From Oceanobacillus damuensis (GTDB lineage: Bacteria; Bacillota; Bacilli; Bacillales; Amphibacillaceae), in contig NZ_LQNF01000005.1 of the NCBI RefSeq assembly GCF_001618145.1, positions 1 to 64,000 on the forward strand: a stretch of DNA of 64,000 nt, given 5' to 3'. This document shows, piece after piece, positions 7,933 through 16,935 of this stretch. The notes below the pieces were generated by a model. The model saw nothing but the letters and a program-made list of their open reading frames with translations, ran no database searches and was not told where the DNA came from. The translations under genes were made by a program, and so were the position numbers. Every line of letters begins with the position of its first letter. The first letter of the stretch is position 1.

Positions 7933-9732
7933 TCAGGTATTTTCAGTTAATCGTATAAATTCCTTTACATCTTTAATGCATAATCTAAGCCCCTTCTCCC
8001 AAAATAGCTCAGAAGTAATATCTTCTTCCAGATATTTCATTACCAAATTTTCTGTTGACATTCTCCCTGAATCACGTAGTAAAGCAAGGTATTCCCTTTC
8101 AAACTCTTTCCCTTTTTCCTTTGCCTTTGCATAGATACATAGAGAAAATAAATATCCGAATGTATAAGGGAAGTTATAAAACGGAGATTTGGTAATATAA
8201 TAATGTGGCGTCCAGACCCACGAATAAGCTGAGGCATTTCCAAGAGAACCATTATAAGCCTCATTTATCGCTTCCTTCATTAAAGTATTTAATCGCGATG
8301 GTGTTACAAATCCCTGTTTTCTTTCCTGGTAAAAATTTTGCTCAAATAAAAACCTGGAATAGATATTCATAAAGTTCATTACACTGCGTTTTAACTTTTC
8401 ATCTAATAAAAAAATCTTCTCTTCATTAGAAGTTGTCTTTTCAATCGCTGCATCTAATACAATCATCTCTGAAAAAGTAGAAGCAGTTTCCGCCAAACTC
8501 ATGGGATAATGCCTGTTCAATCCATCAACATCTTTCATAGCATAATTATGGTAAGCATGTCCTAGCTCATGAGTAAGAGTTAATACGTCATTTATAGATC
8601 CACCATATGTCATGAATATTCTAGACTCTTCTATTAGAGGGAAGCCTGCACAAAATGCAACAGCCGATTTATTTGAACGGTTTTCTGATTCAACCCATCC
8701 CTTTTCAAACGCATTTAAAGTGAAGTTTTCTAATTCTGGTCCAAATTCACTAAGGTGCTTAATTACAAAATCTACAGCTTTTTTATAGTCGATCTGTTGC
8801 TTATTTTCTGTTATAGGAGCCCAGAAGTTATACGCGTTTAGTTTTGTTTCACCAAGCATTTCAGCCTTTTTATCTAAGTAATCAGTAAAAGTTTTTTTGT
8901 GTTTATTAACCGCTCCCCACATTGCATCCAAAGTATCTTCTTCTATTCGATTATCTATTAACGGCTCTTTTAATACATTTTCAATTCCTTTATTTTTATA
9001 CACTTGGAGTCGAAAACCAGCAATGTGATTCAGAATTCGTGAAAACAAATCCTCTTTCTCTTCCCAAGTTTTCTCTAATGCCTCGTGTGATTCTTTGCGC
9101 ACTTCTACATCTGAGTGTGACCTTAATTTTATTGCCTGACCTACCGATAATTCATTTATTGTACCGTTGATTGAGACATGAACTTTTAGTTCACTTATAA
9201 GCGCATTGTAAAACTGCCCCCAAGAATGATAACCATCAATCATTAGATCAGAAACTAATTTCTCTTCATTTTCATTTAGCTGATATTCACCTTGTTTCCT
9301 CCATTCGTTTAATATGAACTTATAATTACTTAGCAAATTAGAATCTAACAATTCCTTCCAAAACTTTCCCTCTATACTTTGAAGGATTTTTTGTGTTTTA
9401 TGAACAAGTGATTCAAAACTAGCACCAATGTGTCCAATTTCACTTTGAAGTGATGTAGCTTTTCGTTCTTTCGGGTTCTGTGCTAACAAGCATATAATAA
9501 AAGAATTAGCTTGTGATAAATGAATTCTAAGGGTACCTATATATTCCATTAACTCTGCAACCTTTATTGAATCAGCAACATTGTGTGGAGGCTGAAAGTT
9601 ACTTACTTTTCTATGTAATTTATTAATTTTAATTTTCAATTCTTTTATGTGTTCAAGTAATTGATGTGATTCACTACCACCAGGAAATAATTTATCTAAA
9701 TCCCATACCTCTTGATACTTAGTGTCTTCCAT
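7933..9732 (-). CDS. pepF: M3B family oligoendopeptidase (PepF-like)
   Basis: Cytosolic zinc metallopeptidase cleaving short peptides. The zinc site is visible as HELGH (in LTHELGHAYHNYAM) with the downstream glutamate in SLAETASTFSEM. Size (599 aa) and architecture match oligoendopeptidase F. The start is ATG 9732: the upstream TTG at 9750 sits just 5' of the GAGGGAG that serves as its ribosome binding site. Standalone gene with about 290 bases of spacer upstream. Confidence 0.88.
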   Translation of the reverse strand: MEDTKYQEVWDLDKLFPGGSESHQLLEHIKELKIKINKLHRKVSNFQPPHNVADSIKVAELMEYIGTLRIHLSQANSFIICLLAQNPKERKATSLQSEIGHIGASFESLVHKTQKILQSIEGKFWKELLDSNLLSNYKFILNEWRKQGEYQLNENEEKLVSDLMIDGYHSWGQFYNALISELKVHVSINGTINELSVGQAIKLRSHSDVEVRKESHEALEKTWEEKEDLFSRILNHIAGFRLQVYKNKGIENVLKEPLIDNRIEEDTLDAMWGAVNKHKKTFTDYLDKKAEMLGETKLNAYNFWAPITENKQQIDYKKAVDFVIKHLSEFGPELENFTLNAFEKGWVESENRSNKSAVAFCAGFPLIEESRIFMTYGGSINDVLTLTHELGHAYHNYAMKDVDGLNRHYPMSLAETASTFSEMIVLDAAIEKTTSNEEKIFLLDEKLKRSVMNFMNIYSRFLFEQNFYQERKQGFVTPSRLNTLMKEAINEAYNGSLGNASAYSWVWTPHYYITKSPFYNFPYTFGYLFSLCIYAKAKEKGKEFEREYLALLRDSGRMSTENLVMKYLEEDITSELFWEKGLRLCIKDVKEFIRLTENT

Positions 9733-9860
9733 TCTTTTTCTCTCCCTCAAAATCGTCGTATATGGTCACTTTCTAAGTGTGACAAATAATAATTTGTTCT
9801 TTCACTAAACGTCTCCTTGGAGAAATAGTATCCTATGTCATTGATATATTTATTGCTATT

Positions 9861-9887
9861 AAAAGGGCTAAATTAATGATAGCCCTT
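9861..9887 (-). terminator. Terminator after the DUF3291-like gene
   Basis: AAGGGCTA (9863-9870) pairs with TAGCCCTT (9880-9887); on the minus strand the stem is followed by a T-rich tract. It lies downstream of the gene at 10026-10364. Confidence 0.5.
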
Positions 9888-10025
9888 CAATAATAACGCA
9901 ACAACCAAAAAATGTTTAAAAAAATAAAATATTCTTGATAGTCGCATTTTGAACTCTTGACACAGTGTGCTCAACCAGAATTTTTTATCTGAAGTAAGAA
10001 ACATTTCGTTCTGTAAAGTTGTACC

Positions 10026-10364
10026 TCATACATTTCTTCCATACTTCTTAAATAACGTGTCTTTACACTCATCCCAATCAGGAATAGTTTCTGCATCCCA
10101 ATTCACTGATTCTAATTCATCTGCAATATTTCGTGATATTTTCATTGCCTTTAAATGATTGCCATTATTTCGAAATACTTTCATATGTTCCTTACTTTCC
10201 CATACTGTCAATGTCCAATAGGTAACCCATCCTTCTTTATTAAAAGAAGAAAATTTTAATCCATCTGCTTTTCTTGACTGAATGATTGATTTAATTGTAT
10301 AAACAAAAAAGCGTGGTAACTTTCGCTTCCCTTTTAAATGCAACCTAGTAACTGAAATAAACAA
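10026..10364 (-). CDS. DUF3291 / antibiotic biosynthesis monooxygenase-like small protein
   Basis: A protein of about 112 aa with the dimeric alpha/beta-barrel look of ABM-like families: VTRLHLKGKRKLPRFF, SFNKEGWVTYWTLTVWESKEHMKVFRNNGNH, ending DWDECK. Start choice: GGAGGGAGG at about 10373-10381 points to TTG 10364 (MFISVTRL...) 8 nt downstream, whereas ATG 10385 lies upstream of that site. Function unknown; homologues are annotated only by domain. Confidence 0.65.
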   Translation of the reverse strand: MFISVTRLHLKGKRKLPRFFVYTIKSIIQSRKADGLKFSSFNKEGWVTYWTLTVWESKEHMKVFRNNGNHLKAMKISRNIADELESVNWDAETIPDWDECKDTLFKKYGRNV

Positions 10365-10794
10365 TTCGCATTCCTCCCTCCACATAAAAACATATAATAG
10401 TTATATTCCACTTATATGTTTGAAAATCCTTTGTACATGTTTATGACTTTCGCCCTCTGCCATTTATGTACTGATGACCACATTGTTGTGTTATAACACC
10501 CGTTACGTGAACGATTAAAAAGTTTGGTTATTGGTATGATATTGAATTGGATGCAAGATAAAATATCATAAAGAAACTAAAAATAACGTAGTATGCTTGT
10601 AACGTTTGAACATTGAGTTGCAAATGTCACCCGTACTATTAACCTTTAATAATCATACGGATCTTTTAGATTAAATGTTTCATTAAATTCTCTTTGTTTG
10701 CTTATTAAAAATTTACTTTGACAAACGTTGGGCCAAAGATTCGATTATTTTGCTGCTGGACAGGAGAGGAGAAAAAAAATTCAATAAAACTATA
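10365..10794. other. Intergenic region without recognisable features
   Basis: About 430 AT-rich bases between two minus-strand genes. I see no gene, repeat or clear regulatory motif apart from the terminator at its right edge. Confidence 0.5.
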
Positions 10795-10818
10795 AAAGGA
10801 CTCCCATATAGAGAGTCC
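10794..10818 (-). terminator. Terminator of the small 69-aa protein gene
   Basis: An 8-bp stem (10798-10805 with 10811-10818, one G-T pair) with a 5-nt loop, followed by TTTT on the minus strand, 39 bases past the stop. Confidence 0.7.
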
Positions 10819-10856
10819 AATGCATGCCAAAAATCTGGAGATGCTTTTACTTAATT

Positions 10857-11066
10857 CTAATCTCTTGCCCTGGAGTCATGATTGTTGTCATCAACGGTTC
10901 CTTTTCCATCCTTGTTCTCTACCGATTCGTCACCAACAGCACCTACAGCAGTACCAAATGGATCTAGAGCAGTAGCTATAGTGTCTCCAGGAAAAGCACC
11001 TACACCACTTCCTACTGACTTGCCAGCATTGTTACCGCGACGTTTGCGTTCGTTGTTATCAGCCAT
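10857..11066 (-). CDS. Small Gly/Asp/Asn-rich hypothetical protein
   Basis: 69 aa with a clear ribosome binding site (GAGGGAGTG, 6 nt before ATG). The N-terminus is basic (MADNNERKRRGN), the middle is Gly/Ala-rich (SGVGAFPGDTIATALDPFGTAVGAVG) and the C-terminus is acidic and probably disordered. No signal peptide, no cysteine. Its own terminator follows. I do not recognise the family. Confidence 0.6.
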   Translation of the reverse strand: MADNNERKRRGNNAGKSVGSGVGAFPGDTIATALDPFGTAVGAVGDESVENKDGKGTVDDNNHDSRARD

Positions 11067-11380
11067 CTATTTCACTCCCTCTTTTTATTAGGGAAGTGCT
11101 TTTTTTAACAGCACTGTCCCCTAACATATTTTGTCCAATAGGAACAATTTTACGAGGAGGGATTGATAGTCAGCATCAGTAAGTATTTTCTTCCTTCTAC
11201 TCTTCTGTATGCATAATGGGAGAGAACCCTTTCCAGGCGGGAGAGAATACGCTTCACTCGAGACACAGACTCTGCCGGGCGGGAAAGACCAACATCACTC
11301 GGGAGAAAACCACAGTGAGAAGGTTATAGTGACCGGAGATTTCGAAAATCTACTGTCTAATTCCTTTGCCTTCAGCCAGT
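11067..11380. other. Intergenic region with hairpin and degenerate repeats
   Basis: It holds a hairpin (11088-11100 with 11110-11124; AGTGCT/AGCACT core) just upstream of the small-protein gene, and a stretch (about 11215-11310) with recurring GGCGGGA/GGGAGA words. No gene found. Confidence 0.4.
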
Positions 11381-11413
11381 TAAAAAACCGAACAGTGTCT
11401 GGCACCGTTCGGT
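11381..11413 (-). terminator. Terminator of the PHP-SurE-ABC operon
   Basis: ACCGAACGGTGCC-A-GACACTGTTCGGT read on the minus strand forms a 13-bp stem (11387-11399 with 11401-11413; one G-T wobble) followed by TTTTTT (11381-11386). It lies 34 bases past the ABC ATPase stop and belongs to the GTGCC dyad family. Confidence 0.8.
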
Positions 11414-11447
11414 AATAAGAACTATTCCCAGCTCATTGTCGGTAAAA

Positions 11448-12533
11448 CTACTGTCCTTCCAGAGTTGCTTCCGCTTCTTCTGTATGCTGAAATTGGGGTG
11501 TGATGGCGATTGTCTTCCCGATTTCAAATTTTTTATCCAGTGGAAGGTGAGCAACGATTATGCTACCATCGTGTTCAATGGAATAATGATACTCCTTCCC
11601 TTGAAATTGTCTCGTCATAATTTTTCCGAGAATCTGATTTTCTCTTGAATCTGGTATGGAGAGAGAGATTTGCTCGGGTCGAATCGGGAAGAAATTCGCT
11701 TCTTTTAATTGCTGTGAAATCCCGTAATCTTTCCAGGTTACCCCTGTTGGCGAATGCTGGAATGTGGAGCCGTCCCAAGACCCTTTAAAGAGATTTGCCT
11801 TTCCAACAAACGTTGCTACAAATGGCGTCTTGGGATGGTAATAGATTTCCTCTGGTGTTCCAATCTGTTCAATTTCCCCTCTGTTCATCACGACAATTCG
11901 ATCTGCCATAGCCAGTGCCTCTCCCTGATCATGGGTTACATATAATATGGACGCCTTTGTCAGTCGATGCAGCTTTTGGATTTCATGGCGCATTTCCATC
12001 CGTAATTCTGCGTCCAGATTGCTCAATGGTTCATCCATCAGCAGCAGCTTCGGTTCCGGTGCGATTGCCCTTGCTAACGACACGCGCTGCTTTTGTCCAC
12101 CGGAAAGTTCACCAGGCATCCTTTTTTCAAAGTCACAGAGCCCAACAGTATGTAACACATCATCGATTCGCGCAGCTGTCTTTCCTTTTTCTTTCCAAGA
12201 AGGATCAACAAACCGGTGATGGTCCATCGCAAATTGAATATGTTCCCGCACATTTAAATGCGGCCAGAGTGCGAACGATTGGAAAACCATGCTAACATTG
12301 CGCTGTTCCGGCGGTGTAACTTTTCTTGAGTTGGCAACCTCCTTCTGATCGATTTCAATCGTTCCATCTGTAGGAGACTCAAAGCCTGCAAGCAGACGAA
12401 GCAAGGTTGTTTTCCCACACCCGGAAGGTCCAAGGATAGCCAGGAATTCTCCCTCTTTGATGGTTAAATCTATATTCTGAAGTGCCTGAAATTTTCCAAA
12501 TCGCTTGTTGACTTTAGCTAAGGTCGTACTCAT
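11448..12533 (-). CDS. ABC transporter ATP-binding protein, FbpC/AfuC/PhnT-type
   Basis: Cytoplasmic ATPase of the importer encoded by this operon (361 aa). Walker A GPSGCGKT (35-42), Q-loop FQSFALWPH, signature LSGGQKQR, Walker B LLLMDEP and the H-loop VTHD are all present, and a C-terminal TOBE-like domain (about 285-355) marks the MOI/FbpC/PotA class. Its ATG overlaps the permease stop by 4 bases (ATGA), so translation is coupled. Family members energise uptake of ferric iron, 2-aminoethylphosphonate or hexose phosphates. The phosphatase-type genes upstream favour a phosphorylated substrate. Confidence 0.88.
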   Translation of the reverse strand: MSTTLAKVNKRFGKFQALQNIDLTIKEGEFLAILGPSGCGKTTLLRLLAGFESPTDGTIEIDQKEVANSRKVTPPEQRNVSMVFQSFALWPHLNVREHIQFAMDHHRFVDPSWKEKGKTAARIDDVLHTVGLCDFEKRMPGELSGGQKQRVSLARAIAPEPKLLLMDEPLSNLDAELRMEMRHEIQKLHRLTKASILYVTHDQGEALAMADRIVVMNRGEIEQIGTPEEIYYHPKTPFVATFVGKANLFKGSWDGSTFQHSPTGVTWKDYGISQQLKEANFFPIRPEQISLSIPDSRENQILGKIMTRQFQGKEYHYSIEHDGSIIVAHLPLDKKFEIGKTIAITPQFQHTEEAEATLEGQ

Positions 12534-14269
12534 CCTTTATTCATCACCTTTCTCTTCCATAGTGCTTGACCTGCAAACAGGGTAAAGTAACCGACGATAA
12601 TCAGTCCTACAATTAAGCTGGAAAAGGCTGTGGAATAGAGCGTATATCCCGATTGCTGGAAGCTTAAAATAGATACACCGATAGTCTCCGAATCCGAAGA
12701 ATACAAGAGAGAAGATACGGTCAGTTCCGTCAAGGCACTTAAAAAGACCAGCATCGCACCACCAAATATTCCTGGGGCAATCAGCGGTACCATGATTTTC
12801 TTCCATTTTCCGAATCCGTTTGTCCCATTGATTCTCGCTGCTTCTTCCACCTCGATATCCACCTGCTGAAAAGCCGTTATTCCGCTACGCACCTGCAAAA
12901 CAAGGAATCTCGTGACATAAGCGATGTAGAGAATTGCTGCTGACCCATAGATTCCTGGGTTCCAGCCGGGAATAGGCTCCATCCAGGCAAATATCATCGC
13001 GAGAGCAAGTACCGTCCCAGGTAATGCATATGGAATCGTTATCGCATTTTCCATTAACTTGATTGCTGTATTCGCCCTTCTGACGCGGAAATAAGCAAAA
13101 ACCGTCCCTGCAGCGATTCCAATGATGGTTGTGACACCAGCCAGTTTCACACTGGTCATGATCGCATCCAGAGTCGAATCCCTTGTTAATATATACGAAT
13201 AATTCTTCAAAGAAAAATTCTCCCAGACAAAATCAAGTCCATAGGCCTTTAGGAAAGACGTCATAACCATGGATAACAATGGGAAAATGCTTGTCATGAT
13301 GAAAAACAGCCAAATGATGGTTTCAACCAGCCATTTCTTTTTCCCTAAATAATAGCGCGGCTGATGATCCACCTTCATTGTTTCAATCCGTTTTGATTTT
13401 CGCAAAACCAGCCATTGCAGACTGATTCCGATTATGGCAATAGAGCCAAGGATAACAGAAAGCACTGCAGCCTCATTGAATGCAGACGTTCCAAAGCCGA
13501 TCACCTTTTGGTAAATATATGTCGACAACACGGAAATATTGGCTGGGGTTCCTAAAAAGGCAGGAATTCCGAAATTATCCAACCCACCGAGGAATGCGAT
13601 GAAGGAACCTCCAACAATTCCCGGTAACGCCAGAGGTAATACAATCTTGGAGAACGATGCCCACCTTGAAGCACCTGAAACCCGTGCTGCCAGTTCCATT
13701 TCCCGTGGGATTTGCCGGAACACATTTACTGTGAATAAGTAAACAAGCGGAAAATGACTGATCCCCATGACGAAGATGATTCCCGACATACTGTATAAAT
13801 TCCAGCCAGTGATCGGAATCGACAGGGAATCAAATAAGCTTTCCAATAATCCTGTTGGACCGAAAAACTGTACCCAAGCCAAGGAAGTTATGTAAGACGG
13901 AATAATGAATGGTAAAAAGATGAATAGCTGGATAATCCTTTTCAGCCGGATATCTGTATACGCAACAATCCAGGCAAAAGCAGTTCCTAAAATCAATGAA
14001 ATAGCCGTTGAACCAATTACAACTAATAACGTGTTTTTCAATACCCGCCAAGTTCTGCTATCTGTCAAAATATCTCGATAAAATTGCAGACCAAATCCTT
14101 CACCAAAAGCTATGCTCATTAGCACCAGTCGGATGATTGGAATGACAAAAAAGATAACCACCAGAACTATTGCAATTATTTTATAGAGCATGGGATGAAC
14201 GAATAGAGAGGAAATGGCGCTTCGCGGCATTTCCTCCTGTTTCAACTCATGATTTTTGTCTTTGTTCAT
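12530..14269 (-). CDS. ABC transporter permease, fused double domain (FbpB/AfuB-like)
   Basis: Membrane component with two binding-protein-dependent permease domains in one chain (about 579 aa, about 12 membrane segments). Two EAA loops are visible: EMELAARVSGASRWASFSKI in the first half and EVEEAARINGTNGFGKWKKI in the second. Start choice: AGGGTGAT lies 7-8 nt before ATG 14269 (MNKDKNHELKQ); the in-frame GTG at 14281 overlaps this ribosome binding site. It follows the lipoprotein gene and is translationally coupled to the ATPase gene. Confidence 0.87.
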   Translation of the reverse strand: MNKDKNHELKQEEMPRSAISSLFVHPMLYKIIAIVLVVIFFVIPIIRLVLMSIAFGEGFGLQFYRDILTDSRTWRVLKNTLLVVIGSTAISLILGTAFAWIVAYTDIRLKRIIQLFIFLPFIIPSYITSLAWVQFFGPTGLLESLFDSLSIPITGWNLYSMSGIIFVMGISHFPLVYLFTVNVFRQIPREMELAARVSGASRWASFSKIVLPLALPGIVGGSFIAFLGGLDNFGIPAFLGTPANISVLSTYIYQKVIGFGTSAFNEAAVLSVILGSIAIIGISLQWLVLRKSKRIETMKVDHQPRYYLGKKKWLVETIIWLFFIMTSIFPLLSMVMTSFLKAYGLDFVWENFSLKNYSYILTRDSTLDAIMTSVKLAGVTTIIGIAAGTVFAYFRVRRANTAIKLMENAITIPYALPGTVLALAMIFAWMEPIPGWNPGIYGSAAILYIAYVTRFLVLQVRSGITAFQQVDIEVEEAARINGTNGFGKWKKIMVPLIAPGIFGGAMLVFLSALTELTVSSLLYSSDSETIGVSILSFQQSGYTLYSTAFSSLIVGLIIVGYFTLFAGQALWKRKVMNKG

Positions 14270-14300
14270 AACTAGTATCACCCTACAGTCAAGTTAGACG

Positions 14301-15356
14301 TTATTCTGAAAATAGTGCCTCGAATTCTTTTTTATCTGCTTCCCGGTTTTGATATAAATCTTCAATCGGAGCTTGAAGGACATCGAATTCATCCAAAGCT
14401 TTCAATCCTTCTGGTGCTTCAACACCTTCACGGATCGGGGTATAGCCAATTTCTGATTGCAGCTGCTGTCCTTCCTCGGAAAGAACGAAATCAACGAATG
14501 CTTTTGCAATAGCTTCCTCTTGTGTGTTTGCCATAATACCAATCGGTTCTGTTATAACTGGAACACCCTCTTCCGGATAAACCAGTTCGACTGGGGAACC
14601 ATCATTCGCAGCACGGGATGCGAGATAATCCACAACCATCCCATATGTCTTCTGACCGGAAGCCACATTCTCGATTACTGCACCGTTTCCTTCTGTAATC
14701 ATCGGATTGTTTGCTTTGATACCTTCATAATATTCCCACCCAAAAGCTTCATTTCGCGTAATGACACCAAGATTATATGCCGCTGCACCAGAGTATAGTG
14801 GACTTGGCATAACTACTTGATCCGCAGCTTCTTCAGATGCCAGCACATCCCATGAAGCTGGCATTTCAGAGACATTTTCAGTGTTGACCGCAATACCGGT
14901 TGCCATGATCTTAGTTCCTGTATACGTTCCATCTTCATCAACAAACTCTTCTGGAATCGCTTCTGTCTCTGGAGAAACATACTCCATCAGAAGATCCTGT
15001 TCCTTCAATCCTTCAAATGTTACAGCATCAGCAACGAGCAGTAAGTCTGCAGCAACTTCTCCGGCCTGATTTTCCGCATTGATCTTACTGATTACTTCCT
15101 CTGTACCTGAACGGAAAATATTTACTTCAACTTCTGGGTAAATCTCATTGAACGCATCTACCAGCTGCTCCGCATCCACATCCGGCTGAGATGTATAGAA
15201 TTCAATTTCCCCACTTGATTCGGCGGATGACCCGGCTTCAGCATTCCCTTCATTCGTTGAACCAGAGGAATTTGTCTCCTCCTCAGAACTATCCCCACAA
15301 GCACTAAGTGCAATAAAGACAATCGAAAACATAAGCGTTAACAGAACTTTTTTCAT
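14301..15356 (-). CDS. ABC transporter substrate-binding lipoprotein (FbpA/AfuA/PhnS-like)
   Basis: 351 aa. Lipoprotein signal with lipobox LSAC-G (Cys at residue 20), an acidic Ser/Gly linker, then a type II periplasmic-binding fold beginning IEFYTSQPDVDAEQLVDAF. The class includes ferric-binding, 2-aminoethylphosphonate- and hexose-phosphate-binding proteins. The paired tyrosines that bind ferric iron in FbpA are not evident, which argues against iron. Start codon follows the surE stop directly, and AGGAGGG lies inside the last surE codons, so it is co-transcribed with surE and the genes upstream. Confidence 0.85.
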   Translation of the reverse strand: MKKVLLTLMFSIVFIALSACGDSSEEETNSSGSTNEGNAEAGSSAESSGEIEFYTSQPDVDAEQLVDAFNEIYPEVEVNIFRSGTEEVISKINAENQAGEVAADLLLVADAVTFEGLKEQDLLMEYVSPETEAIPEEFVDEDGTYTGTKIMATGIAVNTENVSEMPASWDVLASEEAADQVVMPSPLYSGAAAYNLGVITRNEAFGWEYYEGIKANNPMITEGNGAVIENVASGQKTYGMVVDYLASRAANDGSPVELVYPEEGVPVITEPIGIMANTQEEAIAKAFVDFVLSEEGQQLQSEIGYTPIREGVEAPEGLKALDEFDVLQAPIEDLYQNREADKKEFEALFSE

Positions 15357-16144
15357 TTAAATTCCCTCCTGAGTATAATTGATCTTATGGAACCAACGGC
15401 TGATCTGATCGATTTTCCTTTTTTGTGTAAGCTTTATATCGATTGGCGAAACCGTGACATAGCCTGCTTTCAGCAACTCATAATCTGATCCTTTATTTAC
15501 TTTCAGTTCTTCATAATTATCCTTCAGCCAATAATAATCCTGTCCTTGTGGGTCTATTAATGGAACAAAATTATAGCGTGAAATGGACAAATCCATCGGG
15601 ACTACACGAACACCTTTATAGAGTTCTTTGGACGTATACGGCAGGTTCACATTGAGCATGACATTTTTCGCTATTTTATTTTGCAGAATCACCTCCACAA
15701 TCTGGTAAAGCAGCTGTTTCACAATATCGAATTTTATTTTTGACGTTTTGAATGTTTCCAGTGAGACCGATACGGAGGGAACCTCATACAGCATGGCTTC
15801 CTGTGCTGCGGCAATTGTTCCTGAATAATACATATCCCTCCCCACATTCGGCCCGGCATTGATACCGGAGAAAACGATATCAGGCTTCTCCTTCAACAGT
15901 ACTTCCATAGCAATTTTCACACAGTCAGCAGGGGAACCATTGACCGCGTATGCCTCAACATTGTTCTGTATGAAATCAACTTTTTTAGTTTCAATGGCTG
16001 TCGTAGTGTGATTTTATGACTATAGGCACTTTTTTCCGTATCCGGGCAGACGAGGACAACCTCTCCAAAATGAGAAAGTAAATCAGCCAGTGCCTCCACA
16101 CCCGGTGCAAAGATGCCATCGTCATTTGTAATCAATATTTTCAA
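15357..16144 (-). pseudogene. surE: SurE 5'/3'-nucleotidase, split in two frames (frameshift or -1 recoding)
   Basis: Frame 1 (from TTG 16144, which overlaps the previous stop as TTGA and has AAAGGAAG upstream) encodes the SurE N-terminus KILITNDDGIFAPG with the metal-binding Asp pair. It runs to ...RQPLKLKK and, if unshifted, ends at 15917. The rest (VDFIQNNVEAYAVNGSPADCVK..., FSGINAGPNVGRDMYYSGTIAAAQ) continues in the -1 frame to 15357. The switch falls exactly at CTA AAA AAG (15988-15980), whose last seven bases form the bacterial -1 slippery heptamer A_AAA_AAG in the zero frame; slippage there would restore an unbroken SurE of about 262 aa. A lost A in the homopolymer is the simple alternative. 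Likely role: phosphatase for nucleotides or imported phosphate esters. Confidence 0.8.
15980..15986 (-). promoter_or_regulatory. Candidate -1 ribosomal slippery heptamer in surE
   Basis: Minus-strand A_AAA_AAG in the zero frame of the upstream surE reading frame, the heptamer used in E. coli dnaX. I see no convincing upstream Shine-Dalgarno-like stimulator and only weak downstream pairing, so recoding is possible but unproven. Confidence 0.35.
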
Positions 16145-16935
16145 GCGTGAGTCTTCCTTTCTGTCCAACCAGCCTCCCGCAAAAAGCTCAGGTGCTGTTT
16201 TAAAAATGATAATTCATGACCGGTATCCATCCCTTCCAGCACAACAGGCAGATTTGTTTCAGAAAGGTCATTAAGTACGTGTGGTATGTCAATGGCTCCC
16301 TTTCCAAGTGGCACATGGAATTGATCCCTGTTCGAGTCACTCAGATGGATACTGTTCACCCGCTCCAGCTTGTCCATATAAGCCAGGCTGCTTTCCGACA
16401 GGGGTGTGTGCGCAATATCCAGTGTTACATATAAACCTTCGCCAACTTGGGATGTAAAAGCATTCATTGTATTTGGGTCGGTAAGCATTTCCTTCGGTAT
16501 CTCCTCCATCAATTCCTGGGAGATGATGACCTGTTTCCCCTTCGCATAGTCTACGAGTTCTTTTGTGTTCCGTACTAAAAGGTCTCGATGCTCATCCTGC
16601 AAATAGCTTTTTACCGTGAAGCGACCAGGATGAAATGTCATATGCTCCACCTGAAGTACCTCTGCCAAATCAACCGATTTCTTCAATTCTGCCAAGGATT
16701 GTTCGCGAATCCCTTGATTGAGCGAGCAAATATTCAAGTCCCAACTGGAAGCATGCAGCGTAAGCGCAAGCCCTTTTTCCTCCGCAAGAAGACGTATTTC
16801 CTCTGGATTTGCATGATGATAAAAGATATGCTCTGCCCATAGTTCCACACCCTGCAAACCCTCCTCTTCGGCGATAGCCACTGCTTCTAGCGGATGGAAA
16901 CTCCAGCATAGTGTGGAAGCCATGTAGAATCTCAC
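16141..16935 (-). CDS. Sugar phosphate isomerase/epimerase family TIM-barrel protein
   Basis: 264 aa of the xylose-isomerase-like/AP endonuclease 2 fold: GVELWAEHIFYHHANPEEIR, LTLHASSWDLN, VEHMTFHPGRF, LYVTLDIAHTP, INSIHLSDSNRDQFHVPLGKGAIDIP and LPVVLEGM supply the usual His, Glu and Asp metal ligands at strand ends. The ATG overlaps the PHP gene stop by 4 bases and its TGA overlaps the surE TTG start. It probably processes the compound imported or dephosphorylated by this operon; the exact substrate is unknown. Confidence 0.8.
   Translation of the reverse strand: MRFYMASTLCWSFHPLEAVAIAEEEGLQGVELWAEHIFYHHANPEEIRLLAEEKGLALTLHASSWDLNICSLNQGIREQSLAELKKSVDLAEVLQVEHMTFHPGRFTVKSYLQDEHRDLLVRNTKELVDYAKGKQVIISQELMEEIPKEMLTDPNTMNAFTSQVGEGLYVTLDIAHTPLSESSLAYMDKLERVNSIHLSDSNRDQFHVPLGKGAIDIPHVLNDLSETNLPVVLEGMDTGHELSFLKQHLSFLREAGWTERKTHA

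Noticed and set aside
11209-11415. 68-codon plus-strand ORF before the ABC operon terminator
   Set aside because: Runs into the terminator hairpin, has repetitive Gly/Arg composition and no start signal.
14301-15356. Ferric iron-binding protein assignment
   Set aside because: Family similarity allows it, but no evident paired ferric tyrosines and the operon is full of phosphatases; left as substrate unknown.
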